A stretch of DNA of 64,000 nt from Parapedobacter indicus (GTDB lineage: Bacteria; Bacteroidota; Bacteroidia; Sphingobacteriales; Sphingobacteriaceae). The position numbers were made by a program, and so were the translations under genes. The stretch is from positions 1 through 64,000 of the forward strand of contig NZ_FOQO01000007.1 of the NCBI RefSeq assembly GCF_900113765.1, given 5' to 3'. Under the pieces are notes generated by a model. That model was given only the letters and a program-made list of their open reading frames with translations, was not told where the DNA came from and ran no database searches. Below, piece after piece: positions 8,277 to 16,874 of this stretch (position 1 is the stretch's first letter; every line of letters starts with the position of its first letter).

Positions 8277-8711
8277 ATGAAATACGTAACTACTATTCAC
8301 CAAATAGGTAATAATACCGGAATAGAGATCAGCGAACAGCAGTTGGAAGAGCTCGGAGGTGGCAAAAAGCCTCTGGTTGTGGTTACTCTCAATAACCACA
8401 CATACCATAGCGCCGTGGGAAAAATGGAAGGCAAATTTCTGATCAGTCTGAGCGCCGAAAACAGGAAGAAAGCAAATGTGAAAGGAGGAGATACCTTAGA
8501 AGTTGAAATACTGTTGGATACCAAACCTCGAACGGTAGAAGTTCCTGAAGAGTTTCAAGCAGTTTTGTCTAAAAATAAAATCGCAGCAAGTGCTTTTGAA
8601 AATTTGGCCCCCAGCAAAAGGAAGGCGATCGTGGAATCCATATTAACCGCTAAAACAGAAGAAACGCGGCAAAGAAGAATCACCAAAGCTATTGACACGT
8701 TAAGTAGATAA
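8277..8711 (+). CDS. DUF1905 and YdeI/OmpD-associated domain protein
   Basis: A 144-residue protein with a DUF1905 beta-barrel-like domain at about residues 1-85 (NTGIEISEQQLEELGGGKKPLVVVTLNNHTYHSAVGKMEGKFLISLS and VKGGDTLEVEILLD) and a YdeI/OmpD-associated helical tail at 90-142. The tail includes EFQAVLSKNKIAASAFENLAPSKRKAIVESILTAKTEETRQRRI. YdeI-type proteins have been linked to bacteriocin tolerance in enterics, but function here is unknown. It stands alone with a 69-nt gap to the pentapeptide gene. Confidence 0.85.
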   Translation: MKYVTTIHQIGNNTGIEISEQQLEELGGGKKPLVVVTLNNHTYHSAVGKMEGKFLISLSAENRKKANVKGGDTLEVEILLDTKPRTVEVPEEFQAVLSKNKIAASAFENLAPSKRKAIVESILTAKTEETRQRRITKAIDTLSR

Positions 8712-8780
8712 ACGGGTTGATATTAGCGCGCCACGCGTGAAAATAATCGGCTCGATGGGTATCATTTGAAAGGAATTAAA

Positions 8781-9356
8781 ATGCACGAGGTATACGTAAC
8801 CGACAAAGCATTTGAAAAGAACGAGTTCATCCAAAATTCGCTAACAACAGGAGAATACGAAAACTGCATTTTCAGAAACTGTAACTTCGCGAACGGTGAC
8901 CTTTCGGCCTCCAAATTTATAGACTGCAGGTTCGAAGGTTGTAATTTGAGTTTGTCAACGCTGAATAAGACGGCATTGCGGGAGGTAAACTTCAAAGACT
9001 GCAAAATGCTTGGATTGCGTTTTGACAATTGCCTGGATTTTGGACTTTCTTTTTCGTTTGACGGATGCCAACTGAATCATTGCTCATTTTATCGGACTAA
9101 AATCAGGAATACGGTTTTCAGAAACTCTCAATTGCGGGAAACCGATTTCACAAATTGCGACCTCTCAAACGTTATTTTCGACAATTGTGACCTAGCAGGG
9201 GCATTGTTTGACCATACCATCCTCGAAAAAGCAGATTTTAGAACATCTTATAACTATTCCCTTGATCCAGAAATAAACCGAATTAAAAAGGCCAAATTCT
9301 CAATCGCAGGCGTAGCCGGATTATTAGGTAAATACGATATCGATATTGAATATTAA
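8781..9356 (+). CDS. Qnr-like pentapeptide repeat protein
   Basis: A 191-residue right-handed quadrilateral beta-helix protein made almost wholly of A(D/N)LxX-type pentapeptides, with central F or L every five residues (CIFRNCNFANGDLSASKF, FTNCDLSNVIFDNCDLAGALF). The tail NRIKKAKFSIAGVAGLLG resembles the C-terminal dimerisation segment of Qnr/MfpA-type proteins, which mimic DNA and bind gyrase or topoisomerase IV. I chose the ATG at 8781 over an in-frame TTG at 8766 because AAAGGA (8768-8773) then sits at proper ribosome-binding distance. Whether it affects quinolone susceptibility is not visible. Confidence 0.85.
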   Translation: MHEVYVTDKAFEKNEFIQNSLTTGEYENCIFRNCNFANGDLSASKFIDCRFEGCNLSLSTLNKTALREVNFKDCKMLGLRFDNCLDFGLSFSFDGCQLNHCSFYRTKIRNTVFRNSQLRETDFTNCDLSNVIFDNCDLAGALFDHTILEKADFRTSYNYSLDPEINRIKKAKFSIAGVAGLLGKYDIDIEY

Positions 9357-9467
9357 AAACCCCGATCAGCCAAAAACATCGCTTTTTTAGCGTAAAAGCC
9401 GAAATAACCTATTCTTAATCATGATACAAGACCATGCAACGTGATCGGAAAACTGGAGTTGTAAGTT

Positions 9468-9501
9468 AAAGCCAGGACCTCAGTGTTGGTCCTGGCTTTT
9501 T
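9468..9501. terminator. Strong, probably bidirectional terminator
   Basis: A perfect 12-bp stem (AAAGCCAGGACC, 9468-9479, with GGTCCTGGCTTT, 9488-9499) around an 8-nt loop. On the plus strand it ends in a T-run (9497-9501), and on the minus strand in TTTAA. It lies between the pentapeptide gene (plus) and the phospholipase gene (minus), so it can serve both. Confidence 0.85.
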
Positions 9502-9506
9502 CCAGT

Positions 9507-11975
9507 TTAGACCATCCTGCCCATCAGCGGATCGGTGATGCTTGGGCGGCCGGTTTCCACGTGCCCGGCATATCGGTACGACAACGCGGGGTATCCTTTG
9601 GCAATGAACTCAAAATCGTACCACCCGTCCGAATCGGTCAGGGATATTTCCAAGTGAACCTTGTCTTTTACAGGTACGGTCTTCGATGCCCGCCCATACG
9701 ACAGATCCCGTACTTCCAGCGTCTCTCCACGAGGAAGAACAGCCTCCACGACAACGGATTGCCGATCCGGTTTCACAGACACTTCCAGTCGAGGGTCTGA
9801 CAGGGTTGCGTTTCCTTTGAATGCCCGGTAAAAACCGTTTGGCCCATAAACTTCCAAATGGTAGGCTCTTCCTGCAAAATCATCCAGTGGCCATCGGTAT
9901 TCGAGGTCCTCTCCTTCCCGAACGGCAAAATTCCAATTGCGTCCCGGCGTCGGCTCATCACGGTAGAGAAGCCGCGACACGGCAATGAATGGCATCCCGA
10001 TGGTCTTGGTTTTCGGCAGGCTTCCTCCCAATGCGAGGTGCAGTACCAATTCGCCGGTTGCCGCGTCTACAAACGCATTGGCAGCTGCATCATATGGAAG
10101 ACCACATGCCGGCTTAGTGCCTTTCTCCTGCTGAGGCAACAACCCCGGATCGTGGTTACCTTGTTTAAGCAAAGTTAATTCATCAGGTTGCAGCAGTTGG
10201 TAATTGCCGGGCAGTCCTTTTGTCTTGGCCGAATAGATACGTTCTACATACGCATTGCGGTTCACGGGCTGCAGTGTTCCCTTATCTCCGCCTTGCGTGG
10301 AGCGGAAGACCGAAGTCAGGTTGCCACATACCAACCGTCGCCACGCGCTGATGTTTGATTCGTATACCTGCTTACCAGTTTTATTTTCAATAAAATGCTC
10401 CAGAAACTGCAAGGTGGATGTGTGATCAAACACTTCCGAATTGACCCACCCCCCTTTCGTCCAGGGCGAGGCCACCACGAGCGGTACGCGGAAACCCAGG
10501 CCAATGGGACTGTCGAGCGTAGCCTCTGGATTGCCGGTCCGTATTTTCTCCTGTGCGGCTGTTACATATTCCTCCGCAGTGTCGACACCGGCTGCTATCG
10601 CGCCGCTGCTGCTCCTACCTGTTAGAGGCGGTACAAAGGGCGGCACGTGGTCAAAGTACCCGTCGCTTTCATCGTACGTAAGGATAAAAATCGTCTTTTT
10701 CCACACTTCGGGGTTTTTAGTGAGTATATCGAGCGCCTCAGACACATACCAGGCTCCGTACCACGGAGACCCTGGATGGTCCGAAAATCGGCAGGGTGCC
10801 ACCAGCCAGGATACGGTGGGCAATTTCCCTTCGTTGACATCCTTGCGGAACTGATAAAAAACATCACCTTTGGGCACTTCCACCCGCTTTTCCCCTTCTG
10901 TATCCGTATAGGTAATCGGTTCCAGCCGATGGTAATCGGGATCTCCGGTATTGGTGATGAATGCCCGACGATGGATTTCTTGGTCGAAAGGGGTAAGTTG
11001 ATTAAAATTTTCTTCACTATATTGCTGGATATCAATACGTAGCTGGGTCAACTGCTTTTGAAGTTTTTCGCGCTCTGCTCCCTCAGTTTCACTACGGCCC
11101 AGTGTGGCTTCCAGTTCGGCTGCATGACGCTCCATGAATGTACGGTGGGCAGGATGGAACCGTACGTTGTACTGCTTATAAAACTCCAGGTTATTATCTG
11201 TAAAATTGGCCAGCCAATCTTCTTGGTCATCGTCCAGTCCCACGGGCAAGCTCAATTCATTCTGATAGACTTTCCAATCGATACCTGCTTCCTGCAACCG
11301 TTCGGGATAGGTCTTCCAGCCTACATCTTCGTAGTTGATCTGGCCATTGTCTACGTGCGCAACGGAATCGGGATTGTGGGGTTCCTCACGGATGGCTCCA
11401 GCCCAGAAATAAGAACGGTTAGCACTGGTGCCGGTGAGCGAAGAACAGAAATGCTGGTCGCAAACGGTAAAAGCGTCGGCAAAGGCATAGTAAAAAGGCA
11501 CATCCCGCCGGTCATAGTAGCCCATGGTGAGCGGCATATCACGGTATTCGGGATTACCTGCCCGCTTGGCCTCCAACCAGGTGTCGAGTTTCCCTTCGTT
11601 GCGGGCGTGCACCATATCCTTCCAGCCATGCGGCAGTGAACCCATCCAGGTGGCTTTCGTATTTTCGATATCCAGGTGAAAGGGCGCATAGCTTTTTCCC
11701 TGTGCATCGGTCTGCGCCCATACCGGCAGTCCGTTCGGCAGACGGATGGCCCGCGGGTCGTTGAAGCCACGGACTCCACGAAGGGTACCATAACAATGGT
11801 CGAACGAGCGGTTTTCCTGCATTAGGAAAACAACATGCTCCGCATCCAGATACGTACTGCCATCGGGTGCATCGATGGCCAGCGCCCGTTGGATGGATTC
11901 GGGCATCAGGTGGAAAGCGGCTGTGGCCCCGGCCAACAGCGATGCTTTTTTAAGAAAGGTTCTCCTTGATTCCAT
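9507..11975 (-). CDS. Phosphocholine-specific phospholipase C, Tat-exported
   Basis: An 822-residue exported hydrolase predicted to cleave phosphatidylcholine or sphingomyelin to phosphocholine and diacylglycerol or ceramide. The N-terminus carries a twin-arginine signal (ESRRTFLKKASLLAGATAAF) with cleavage near residue 33. The phosphoesterase core at about 40-500 includes HVVFLMQENRSFDHCYGTLRGVRGFND, SLTGTSANRSYFWAG, TVSWLVAPCRFSDHPG and ILTYDESDGYFDHV. Two DUF756-type beta domains follow at about 610-815. The length matches the PlcC/PlcN/PlcD family (about 700-850 residues). It is divergent from the TPR-HTH regulator, sharing a 127-nt promoter region, and is followed by a strong terminator. 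Confidence 0.92.
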   Translation of the reverse strand: MESRRTFLKKASLLAGATAAFHLMPESIQRALAIDAPDGSTYLDAEHVVFLMQENRSFDHCYGTLRGVRGFNDPRAIRLPNGLPVWAQTDAQGKSYAPFHLDIENTKATWMGSLPHGWKDMVHARNEGKLDTWLEAKRAGNPEYRDMPLTMGYYDRRDVPFYYAFADAFTVCDQHFCSSLTGTSANRSYFWAGAIREEPHNPDSVAHVDNGQINYEDVGWKTYPERLQEAGIDWKVYQNELSLPVGLDDDQEDWLANFTDNNLEFYKQYNVRFHPAHRTFMERHAAELEATLGRSETEGAEREKLQKQLTQLRIDIQQYSEENFNQLTPFDQEIHRRAFITNTGDPDYHRLEPITYTDTEGEKRVEVPKGDVFYQFRKDVNEGKLPTVSWLVAPCRFSDHPGSPWYGAWYVSEALDILTKNPEVWKKTIFILTYDESDGYFDHVPPFVPPLTGRSSSGAIAAGVDTAEEYVTAAQEKIRTGNPEATLDSPIGLGFRVPLVVASPWTKGGWVNSEVFDHTSTLQFLEHFIENKTGKQVYESNISAWRRLVCGNLTSVFRSTQGGDKGTLQPVNRNAYVERIYSAKTKGLPGNYQLLQPDELTLLKQGNHDPGLLPQQEKGTKPACGLPYDAAANAFVDAATGELVLHLALGGSLPKTKTIGMPFIAVSRLLYRDEPTPGRNWNFAVREGEDLEYRWPLDDFAGRAYHLEVYGPNGFYRAFKGNATLSDPRLEVSVKPDRQSVVVEAVLPRGETLEVRDLSYGRASKTVPVKDKVHLEISLTDSDGWYDFEFIAKGYPALSYRYAGHVETGRPSITDPLMGRMV

Positions 11976-12102
11976 GGTTGTGATTTATGCGTGCAAGTTA
12001 CTGTTTCTACTCGTTTATTTCAACCACCAAAGTTTTTCATACTGCTACCATCGCCCAGACCAAACTGGCTTGAAAATAAACAATATATTATATTTGTCCG
12101 GA

Positions 12103-13923
12103 ATGATAAAACATCTCATTTTTCTGTGGATGGCTCTCATCTTCTTCAGCGCCAATATATATGCCCAAAAAGGCGATCTTGACAATCTGCTAAAACAAGC
12201 ATATGCTGCGCGGTTGAAGGGCGATTATGACAGCAACTTTCGTTTATTAAGAGAAGCAGAGAACATCGACCAATCAAATCAGGATCCATTGTTACTTACC
12301 AAGTTATATGCGGAGCTCAGTAAACAGCAACTGATTCTTGCCGATTATAATAAAGCCAAAGCGTATGCTGAAAAAAGCCTACAAATAGGCAAACAAGCCA
12401 ATCATACCTTGGCAAAATCGTATGGATATATCGCCATCTCTACCTATCATAACTACCTGGATATCGGTGATCAGGCCGTGAGCTATGCCCAACAGGCGCT
12501 GAAACTGCTCGACGATGAGCCCGATCCTTCCCTGCAATCCCGCGCGTATTATATCTTATATGGCGTATACTCAAGGTGGGATGATGTCGATCTCTGTGAG
12601 AAATATGCACAATTGGCCATTGCCGCTGCCAAACAGGGGAACGATAATGAGATGCTTTCAAACGCCTATGCCGCTTATGCCACGGCTATGGAATTTCGTT
12701 ACGATCGTACCAACCAACAACGATACCTGGATAGCATCAAGATCTATCTGCATAAATCGGCAGCTGTTTATAAACAGGCCCCGGAAACCGTAGGTATTCG
12801 CACCTATTCAATTACCAACATCAATTTAGCCAACTTTTTTTTTAAATACTATCCCTTGGATCAGTCGTCCACTCAGGACAGTATCCTGTATTATGCGGGT
12901 ATTGCCCAACACCTATCCCAAGCATCTGATAAGAATTATACGATCATGGGCAGCGTCAACGGGTTATTGGCAGAAGTAGCCAGCTTGCAGGGCAATGACC
13001 AACTGGCAGAAGCTTATCTCATGGATTCATATATCCACCTGACCGAAACCACCGCCCCTTCTTATTATACCCTTGCACATGTTGCTCAGGGATTGAGTGA
13101 CCTGCACCGGAAACGTGGAGATTATGAAAAAGCGTTGTTCTACCAAAAGAAGAAAGAACAATTTACCGATACAATATTCAACGAAACACAGATGCTGCAG
13201 ACAAAGAAACTGGAAGTGCAGTATGAAAACAAAAAATTGCTGGAAGACATCCAACTGAGTGCGCAAAAAGCCAGAAACCAAAAAACACAAAACCTATTGC
13301 TGGCCGGTATCTGTGTACTGCTCTTAATGAGCTTGTTCCTGCTTCGAAATTCTTTTAAAAACAAAACTCAACTGCAGGACGAGAAGGCCCTGCGACTGCA
13401 TCAGGAAAAGATGGATTCGGAGCGAAATGCAGCACTTCAACTGAAAATGCAACAGCAAGAACAGGCCCGGCTGCAAGCTGAGCAGCAACTGCTGCTCATA
13501 CAGAAGGAGCAGATGCAGAAGGAGGCTATGGCCGACGCCCTGCAAATTGAGCGCAAAAACCGGCTGCTGCTGCAACTGAAAGACAAGCTGAAAAAACTGG
13601 AAACCGAAGATAACAAAGGGCTTGTTGAAAAGGTCATTAAAGAAGAAATGCGTCTGGAAGAGACGGTTGAACGCTCGGCAAGAGAGTTTGAAAGCATCAA
13701 TCCGCTTTTTTTCAGCAGGCTCAGGGAATTATCGGGCGAAAGGCTCACACCCCTGGAACTTAAACATTGTGCATACCTCTATCTCAAGCTTAACACCAAA
13801 GAAATTGCCGCCGCCTTCTACGTCGAACCTAAAACCATACGAGTGAGCAAATACCGTATCAAGCAGAAACTCAGACTGGACAAAGACACGGACCTGGATG
13901 ATTTCCTGCAAGATATTGGGTAG
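12103..13923 (+). CDS. TPR membrane regulator with C-terminal LuxR-like HTH
   Basis: A 606-residue protein. A signal/anchor peptide (MIKHLIFLWMALIFFSANIYA) is followed by tetratricopeptide repeats to about residue 380, one transmembrane helix at about 396-415 (LLLAGICVLLLMSLFLL), a long Gln/Glu-rich coiled coil (about 418-520), and a LuxR-like DNA-binding domain at about 545-600 (LTPLELKHCAYLYLKLNTKEIAAAFYVEPKTIRVSKYRI). This TPR-TM-coiled-coil-HTH design is widespread in Bacteroidota; the periplasmic TPRs probably sense a signal. The ATG at 12103 is preferred over an extension back to 11875, which would run over the phospholipase gene and hide the signal peptide. The targets are unknown; the divergent phospholipase and the downstream SPFH cluster are candidates. 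Confidence 0.88.
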   Translation: MIKHLIFLWMALIFFSANIYAQKGDLDNLLKQAYAARLKGDYDSNFRLLREAENIDQSNQDPLLLTKLYAELSKQQLILADYNKAKAYAEKSLQIGKQANHTLAKSYGYIAISTYHNYLDIGDQAVSYAQQALKLLDDEPDPSLQSRAYYILYGVYSRWDDVDLCEKYAQLAIAAAKQGNDNEMLSNAYAAYATAMEFRYDRTNQQRYLDSIKIYLHKSAAVYKQAPETVGIRTYSITNINLANFFFKYYPLDQSSTQDSILYYAGIAQHLSQASDKNYTIMGSVNGLLAEVASLQGNDQLAEAYLMDSYIHLTETTAPSYYTLAHVAQGLSDLHRKRGDYEKALFYQKKKEQFTDTIFNETQMLQTKKLEVQYENKKLLEDIQLSAQKARNQKTQNLLLAGICVLLLMSLFLLRNSFKNKTQLQDEKALRLHQEKMDSERNAALQLKMQQQEQARLQAEQQLLLIQKEQMQKEAMADALQIERKNRLLLQLKDKLKKLETEDNKGLVEKVIKEEMRLEETVERSAREFESINPLFFSRLRELSGERLTPLELKHCAYLYLKLNTKEIAAAFYVEPKTIRVSKYRIKQKLRLDKDTDLDDFLQDIG

Positions 13924-14021
13924 CCTGTAGTCACTTTGTAGTCACCCACCAGGAAATACATAGCCACTTTGCAGCGTTTATTTATGCAAATGAGCCTTTT
14001 GGCCAACGTAAATTTGCAAAC

Positions 14022-14993
14022 ATGAGTAAACCAACATCGTCAATGCCGTTTCTGGAGATCATCGAATGGGTGGAACAGGATCCCAACATCATGATGTGGA
14101 AAATCACGGATGGAGACAAAGAGATCAAAAACGGGGCAAAACTGATTGTACGGGAAAGCCAGACAGTTCTGTTTATGAACGAAGGCACCTTCGCCGATGC
14201 TTTTGCACCGGGCACACACACCTTACATACCCGTAACATTCCCATCCTTTCCCGCCTTAAAGGGTGGACATATGGTTTCGAAAGCCCCTTCAAAGCCGAT
14301 GTTTATTATTTTTCGGTCAAGCAGTTTGTTAACCTCAAATGGGGTACGCCTACCCCTGTCATGTTACGGGACCCCCAGTTTGGGCAGGTCCGTGTTCGCG
14401 CTTTTGGCACCTATAATGTACGTATTACAGATCCTGCCCGTTTCTTTAGCGAATATGCAGGTACCTATCCGAAGCTGACGATCGTTGAGTTTGAGCGGCA
14501 ACTCCGCGATTTCATTGCACCCCGATTCGGTGAGGCATTGGCGATTTCCAATATCTCGGTGCTAGACATTGCCGGCAACATTTCAGCACTCAACCATCGT
14601 ATTGAGCCGCTTATTCGGCCCTATTTCGAAGATTTTGGAATCGAAATCACCCAATTTACGCTTACTTCGGCAACATTGCCCGACGAAGTCACACAATATT
14701 ATGATAAAGTGACGGGTATGAATATGGTAGGTGGCGACCTGGAGAGGTTCCAAAAATTCAATACCGCCATTGCGATAAGCCAAGCGGGGAATCTGGCGCA
14801 GCAGGGAACCCAGCAGGGCGTTGCATTGGGAATGCTGATGGGCCAGGTAAACCAACCACCGCAACCGGCTACAGCAGCACCTGCAGATGACCACACCATC
14901 AAACTTCAGAAAATCAAGACGCTCTTTGAAAACGGACTCATCGATGAGCTGGAATACAAAACAAAAAAGGCCGAAATATTAGCGCAAATGTGA
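14022..14993 (+). CDS. SPFH/Band 7 domain protein with C-terminal SHOCT motif
   Basis: A 323-residue protein of the YdjI-like SPFH group (also named virion core protein-like). It opens with FLEIIEWVEQDPNIMMWKI and shows the SPFH strand pattern KNGAKLIVRESQTVLFMNEG. VRAFGTYNVRITDPARFFSE and a coiled region ALAISNISVLDIAG follow. The last 30 residues, KIKTLFENGLIDELEYKTKKAEIL, are a SHOCT motif. It lacks an N-terminal transmembrane segment. In Bacillus, the relative YdjI sits with a PspA-like protein and a zinc-ribbon protein. Here it is followed 4 nt later by a zinc-ribbon gene, so a comparable membrane-associated complex is inferred. Confidence 0.85.
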   Translation: MSKPTSSMPFLEIIEWVEQDPNIMMWKITDGDKEIKNGAKLIVRESQTVLFMNEGTFADAFAPGTHTLHTRNIPILSRLKGWTYGFESPFKADVYYFSVKQFVNLKWGTPTPVMLRDPQFGQVRVRAFGTYNVRITDPARFFSEYAGTYPKLTIVEFERQLRDFIAPRFGEALAISNISVLDIAGNISALNHRIEPLIRPYFEDFGIEITQFTLTSATLPDEVTQYYDKVTGMNMVGGDLERFQKFNTAIAISQAGNLAQQGTQQGVALGMLMGQVNQPPQPATAAPADDHTIKLQKIKTLFENGLIDELEYKTKKAEILAQM

Positions 14994-14997
14994 ATTT

Positions 14998-15228
14998 ATG
15001 GAAAAACCCTTATCACTGGTTGCCCGCATGAAACAGAATGCCCTCGCGCAGAAGCGCGAGGTTTTCGAAGAGAGACAGGCGGGTATGAACACTACGACCT
15101 GTCCAAACTGCGGGGCTGGGCGAACGAAAGATGACGGCATTACCCGGTGTGCCTATTGCGGATTTGAATTTATCAGCCGTAAACTCACCGATGGAATCCA
15201 CATCACTGACAACGACAATTCAAAATAA
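14998..15228 (+). CDS. Small zinc-ribbon protein
   Basis: A 76-residue protein whose only recognisable part is a four-cysteine zinc ribbon: CPNC at Cys35/Cys38 and CAYC at Cys51/Cys54. A basic helix precedes it (VARMKQNALAQKREVFEERQ). The gene starts 4 nt after the SPFH gene and ends 4 nt before the next one, so the three are surely one transcript. Zinc-ribbon partners accompany SPFH proteins in the Bacillus ydj cluster. The function is unknown. Confidence 0.75.
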   Translation: MEKPLSLVARMKQNALAQKREVFEERQAGMNTTTCPNCGAGRTKDDGITRCAYCGFEFISRKLTDGIHITDNDNSK

Positions 15229-15232
15229 AACG

Positions 15233-16021
15233 ATGGGCTTTTTCAGTTCCAACAAAAGAAACGACAGCGCTACCGAACATACGACGGAAACACCGCTTGT
15301 CCAACGATTCCAGTCTTTCTTGGATAAACTCAACGCAAGGGCAAAGGAAATGTATGATGAGCTACAAACCGATGCACAGGGCGTAGCCGATGCAGATACC
15401 GACCCGTTTAAAAGAAGTTTCCTTCAGTTTAAAGCCGGCATGATCGCTCAATTCACCGCCATCATACAAAAAGGGAGTTCCGTATATCAGGAAGAAGTTG
15501 CCCCCAAGGCCTCCGCCGAAGAGTTTATGATCCTCTCCCAGCTATTCAACAATTGGCATGTCGGTGTACTGAATATGATGACTACTTCCTTCGATCAGGT
15601 CATCGAGCGTGACCTCGAAAAGGAATATGCGGAGATCATGAAAGCGTACGAACATTACAAACATCAATTTCATTGTCGGCAATGCGGGGGTAAATTGGAA
15701 ATACAAACATTTTACTTTATAGCCACCTATGTATCCTGTTCCTATTGCCGCACACAGAACACATTCGATCCCGGCACCAAAGTACGCAGGATCGAACACC
15801 TGGCGCGTCCCCTTGCCGAACTCCGATGCCGGCCACTTTACCAGCGTCACCAGGAACATCGCAAGCAATTCGGCCCAAAAAGTGCCAGCGCTTCCTATAA
15901 AGAATATGCACAAGCCTTAATTCGTGAAATGAACGGTATCCTGCCGGGCCTGGAAACCCAGCACCAGCATTTTTACGATAGACTGGTAAGTGAGTACGAA
16001 CGATTTGATTACTTTGAATAA
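15233..16021 (+). CDS. Uncharacterised protein with two CxxC pairs
   Basis: A 262-residue protein I cannot assign to a named family. It is mostly helical, with a long charged first half (FQSFLDKLNARAKEMYDELQ) and a treble-clef or zinc-ribbon-like centre formed by CRQC (Cys148/Cys151) and CSYC (Cys169/Cys172). A His/Arg-rich helical tail follows. No signal peptide or membrane segment is seen. The ATG at 15233 is chosen because it follows the zinc-ribbon gene by 4 nt; an upstream in-frame start at 15131 would overlap that gene by almost 100 nt. The tight spacing suggests it works with the SPFH and zinc-ribbon proteins. Confidence 0.75.
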   Translation: MGFFSSNKRNDSATEHTTETPLVQRFQSFLDKLNARAKEMYDELQTDAQGVADADTDPFKRSFLQFKAGMIAQFTAIIQKGSSVYQEEVAPKASAEEFMILSQLFNNWHVGVLNMMTTSFDQVIERDLEKEYAEIMKAYEHYKHQFHCRQCGGKLEIQTFYFIATYVSCSYCRTQNTFDPGTKVRRIEHLARPLAELRCRPLYQRHQEHRKQFGPKSASASYKEYAQALIREMNGILPGLETQHQHFYDRLVSEYERFDYFE

Positions 16022-16053
16022 TTCCATTTTTTTCACGAATAAATCTGACCATC

Positions 16054-16827
16054 ATGTTTAAGAAAATTCTCAAAGGCCTCAACGTAAACCTGGACGACAT
16101 CGCAAAGAATGTCGCAAAAGCGCAAAAAAACAAAAGTGAAGGTGCCCACCACGACATGCTTGATGCATACATACAAGGAGATATGCAGAAAGCGTTCGAT
16201 AGTGGAGCAGCATCCGTTGGCTATACAACGATGAATACCGCAACCGAGGACCCCAATGATCCGCAATTACAGCCCGTACATGGCATCACCGTATACGATT
16301 ATGCTGCAGGTGCCGCCAAGATAGGAGAAGGCTGTACCGAAGAACAGGTTTGCCGCGCACTGGGTGTGGAGAGACCCTTATGGGATGAGGCCCAGACAAC
16401 CTGGAATAACCGCATGCGGGATGATAAGACCATGAACGTGGTAAATGTTTACTCCAAGCATTTTGGAATGGCCAAGGATCATGAAAAACTGGGCGCCCTA
16501 CAACCGGACAATGCCCCCGTCACGAATATCCCTCAGGGTGATGCTGCCGCAAACCTGCAGCGACTGGAAACCGATAAGCACTATTTTTTTGAGATACAGG
16601 CCGCCATACAGGCTGCTTATGACCATGGTATCGATGGTGCCCAATGGTTGATAGACAACCTTGGCCTTACGGTATCACAAGTAAATGGAGCTGGCACAAA
16701 GTGGATGAACGATTTCAACACGATGGCTGAAATGATGGATTATCAGGACCAAAAGAAAAATGAATATAGCCAACGGTTTGCCCAAGAATCCGGTACAGGT
16801 GGTATTGTGGATGATATTAATTTTTAA
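16054..16827 (+). CDS. Uncharacterised protein, possibly DUF6620-like
   Basis: A 257-residue soluble protein. It starts with an amphipathic basic helix (MFKKILKGLNVNLDDIAKNV). A middle part YDYAAGAAKIGEGCTEEQVCRALGVERPLWDEAQTTWNNRM looks like a small helical substrate-recognition repeat, and a second helical part includes YDHGIDGAQWLIDNLGLTVSQVNGAGTKWM. The two similar helical units suggest an internal duplication. I recall similar Bacteroidota proteins under DUF6620, but I am not certain. It is the fourth gene of the SPFH cluster, 32 nt after the CxxC protein. Confidence 0.65.
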   Translation: MFKKILKGLNVNLDDIAKNVAKAQKNKSEGAHHDMLDAYIQGDMQKAFDSGAASVGYTTMNTATEDPNDPQLQPVHGITVYDYAAGAAKIGEGCTEEQVCRALGVERPLWDEAQTTWNNRMRDDKTMNVVNVYSKHFGMAKDHEKLGALQPDNAPVTNIPQGDAAANLQRLETDKHYFFEIQAAIQAAYDHGIDGAQWLIDNLGLTVSQVNGAGTKWMNDFNTMAEMMDYQDQKKNEYSQRFAQESGTGGIVDDINF

Positions 16828-16845
16828 ATACTAAAAAAATTAGCT

Positions 16846-16874
16846 TACATTTGTTGTCCAATTCTGGAACAACA
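16846..16874 (+). promoter_or_regulatory. Candidate promoter and operator of the imu cassette
   Basis: TACATTTG at 16846-16853 matches the Bacteroidota -7 consensus TAnnTTTG. Overlapping it is an imperfect inverted repeat, TGTTGTCCA (16852-16860) and TGGAACAACA (16865-16874) with a 4-nt centre, ending at the ATG of imuA. The placement on the transcription start suits a repressor site controlling DNA-damage induction. No TTG was found at the ideal -33 distance. Confidence 0.4.

Noticed and set aside
11875..12102. Upstream extension of the TPR-HTH gene
   Set aside because: It would overlap the phospholipase gene and place the signal peptide in the interior; the ATG at 12103 begins a proper signal.
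15131..15232. Upstream extension of the CxxC protein gene
   Set aside because: It overlaps the zinc-ribbon gene by almost 100 nt, and the ATG at 15233 fits the 4-nt spacing of the cluster.
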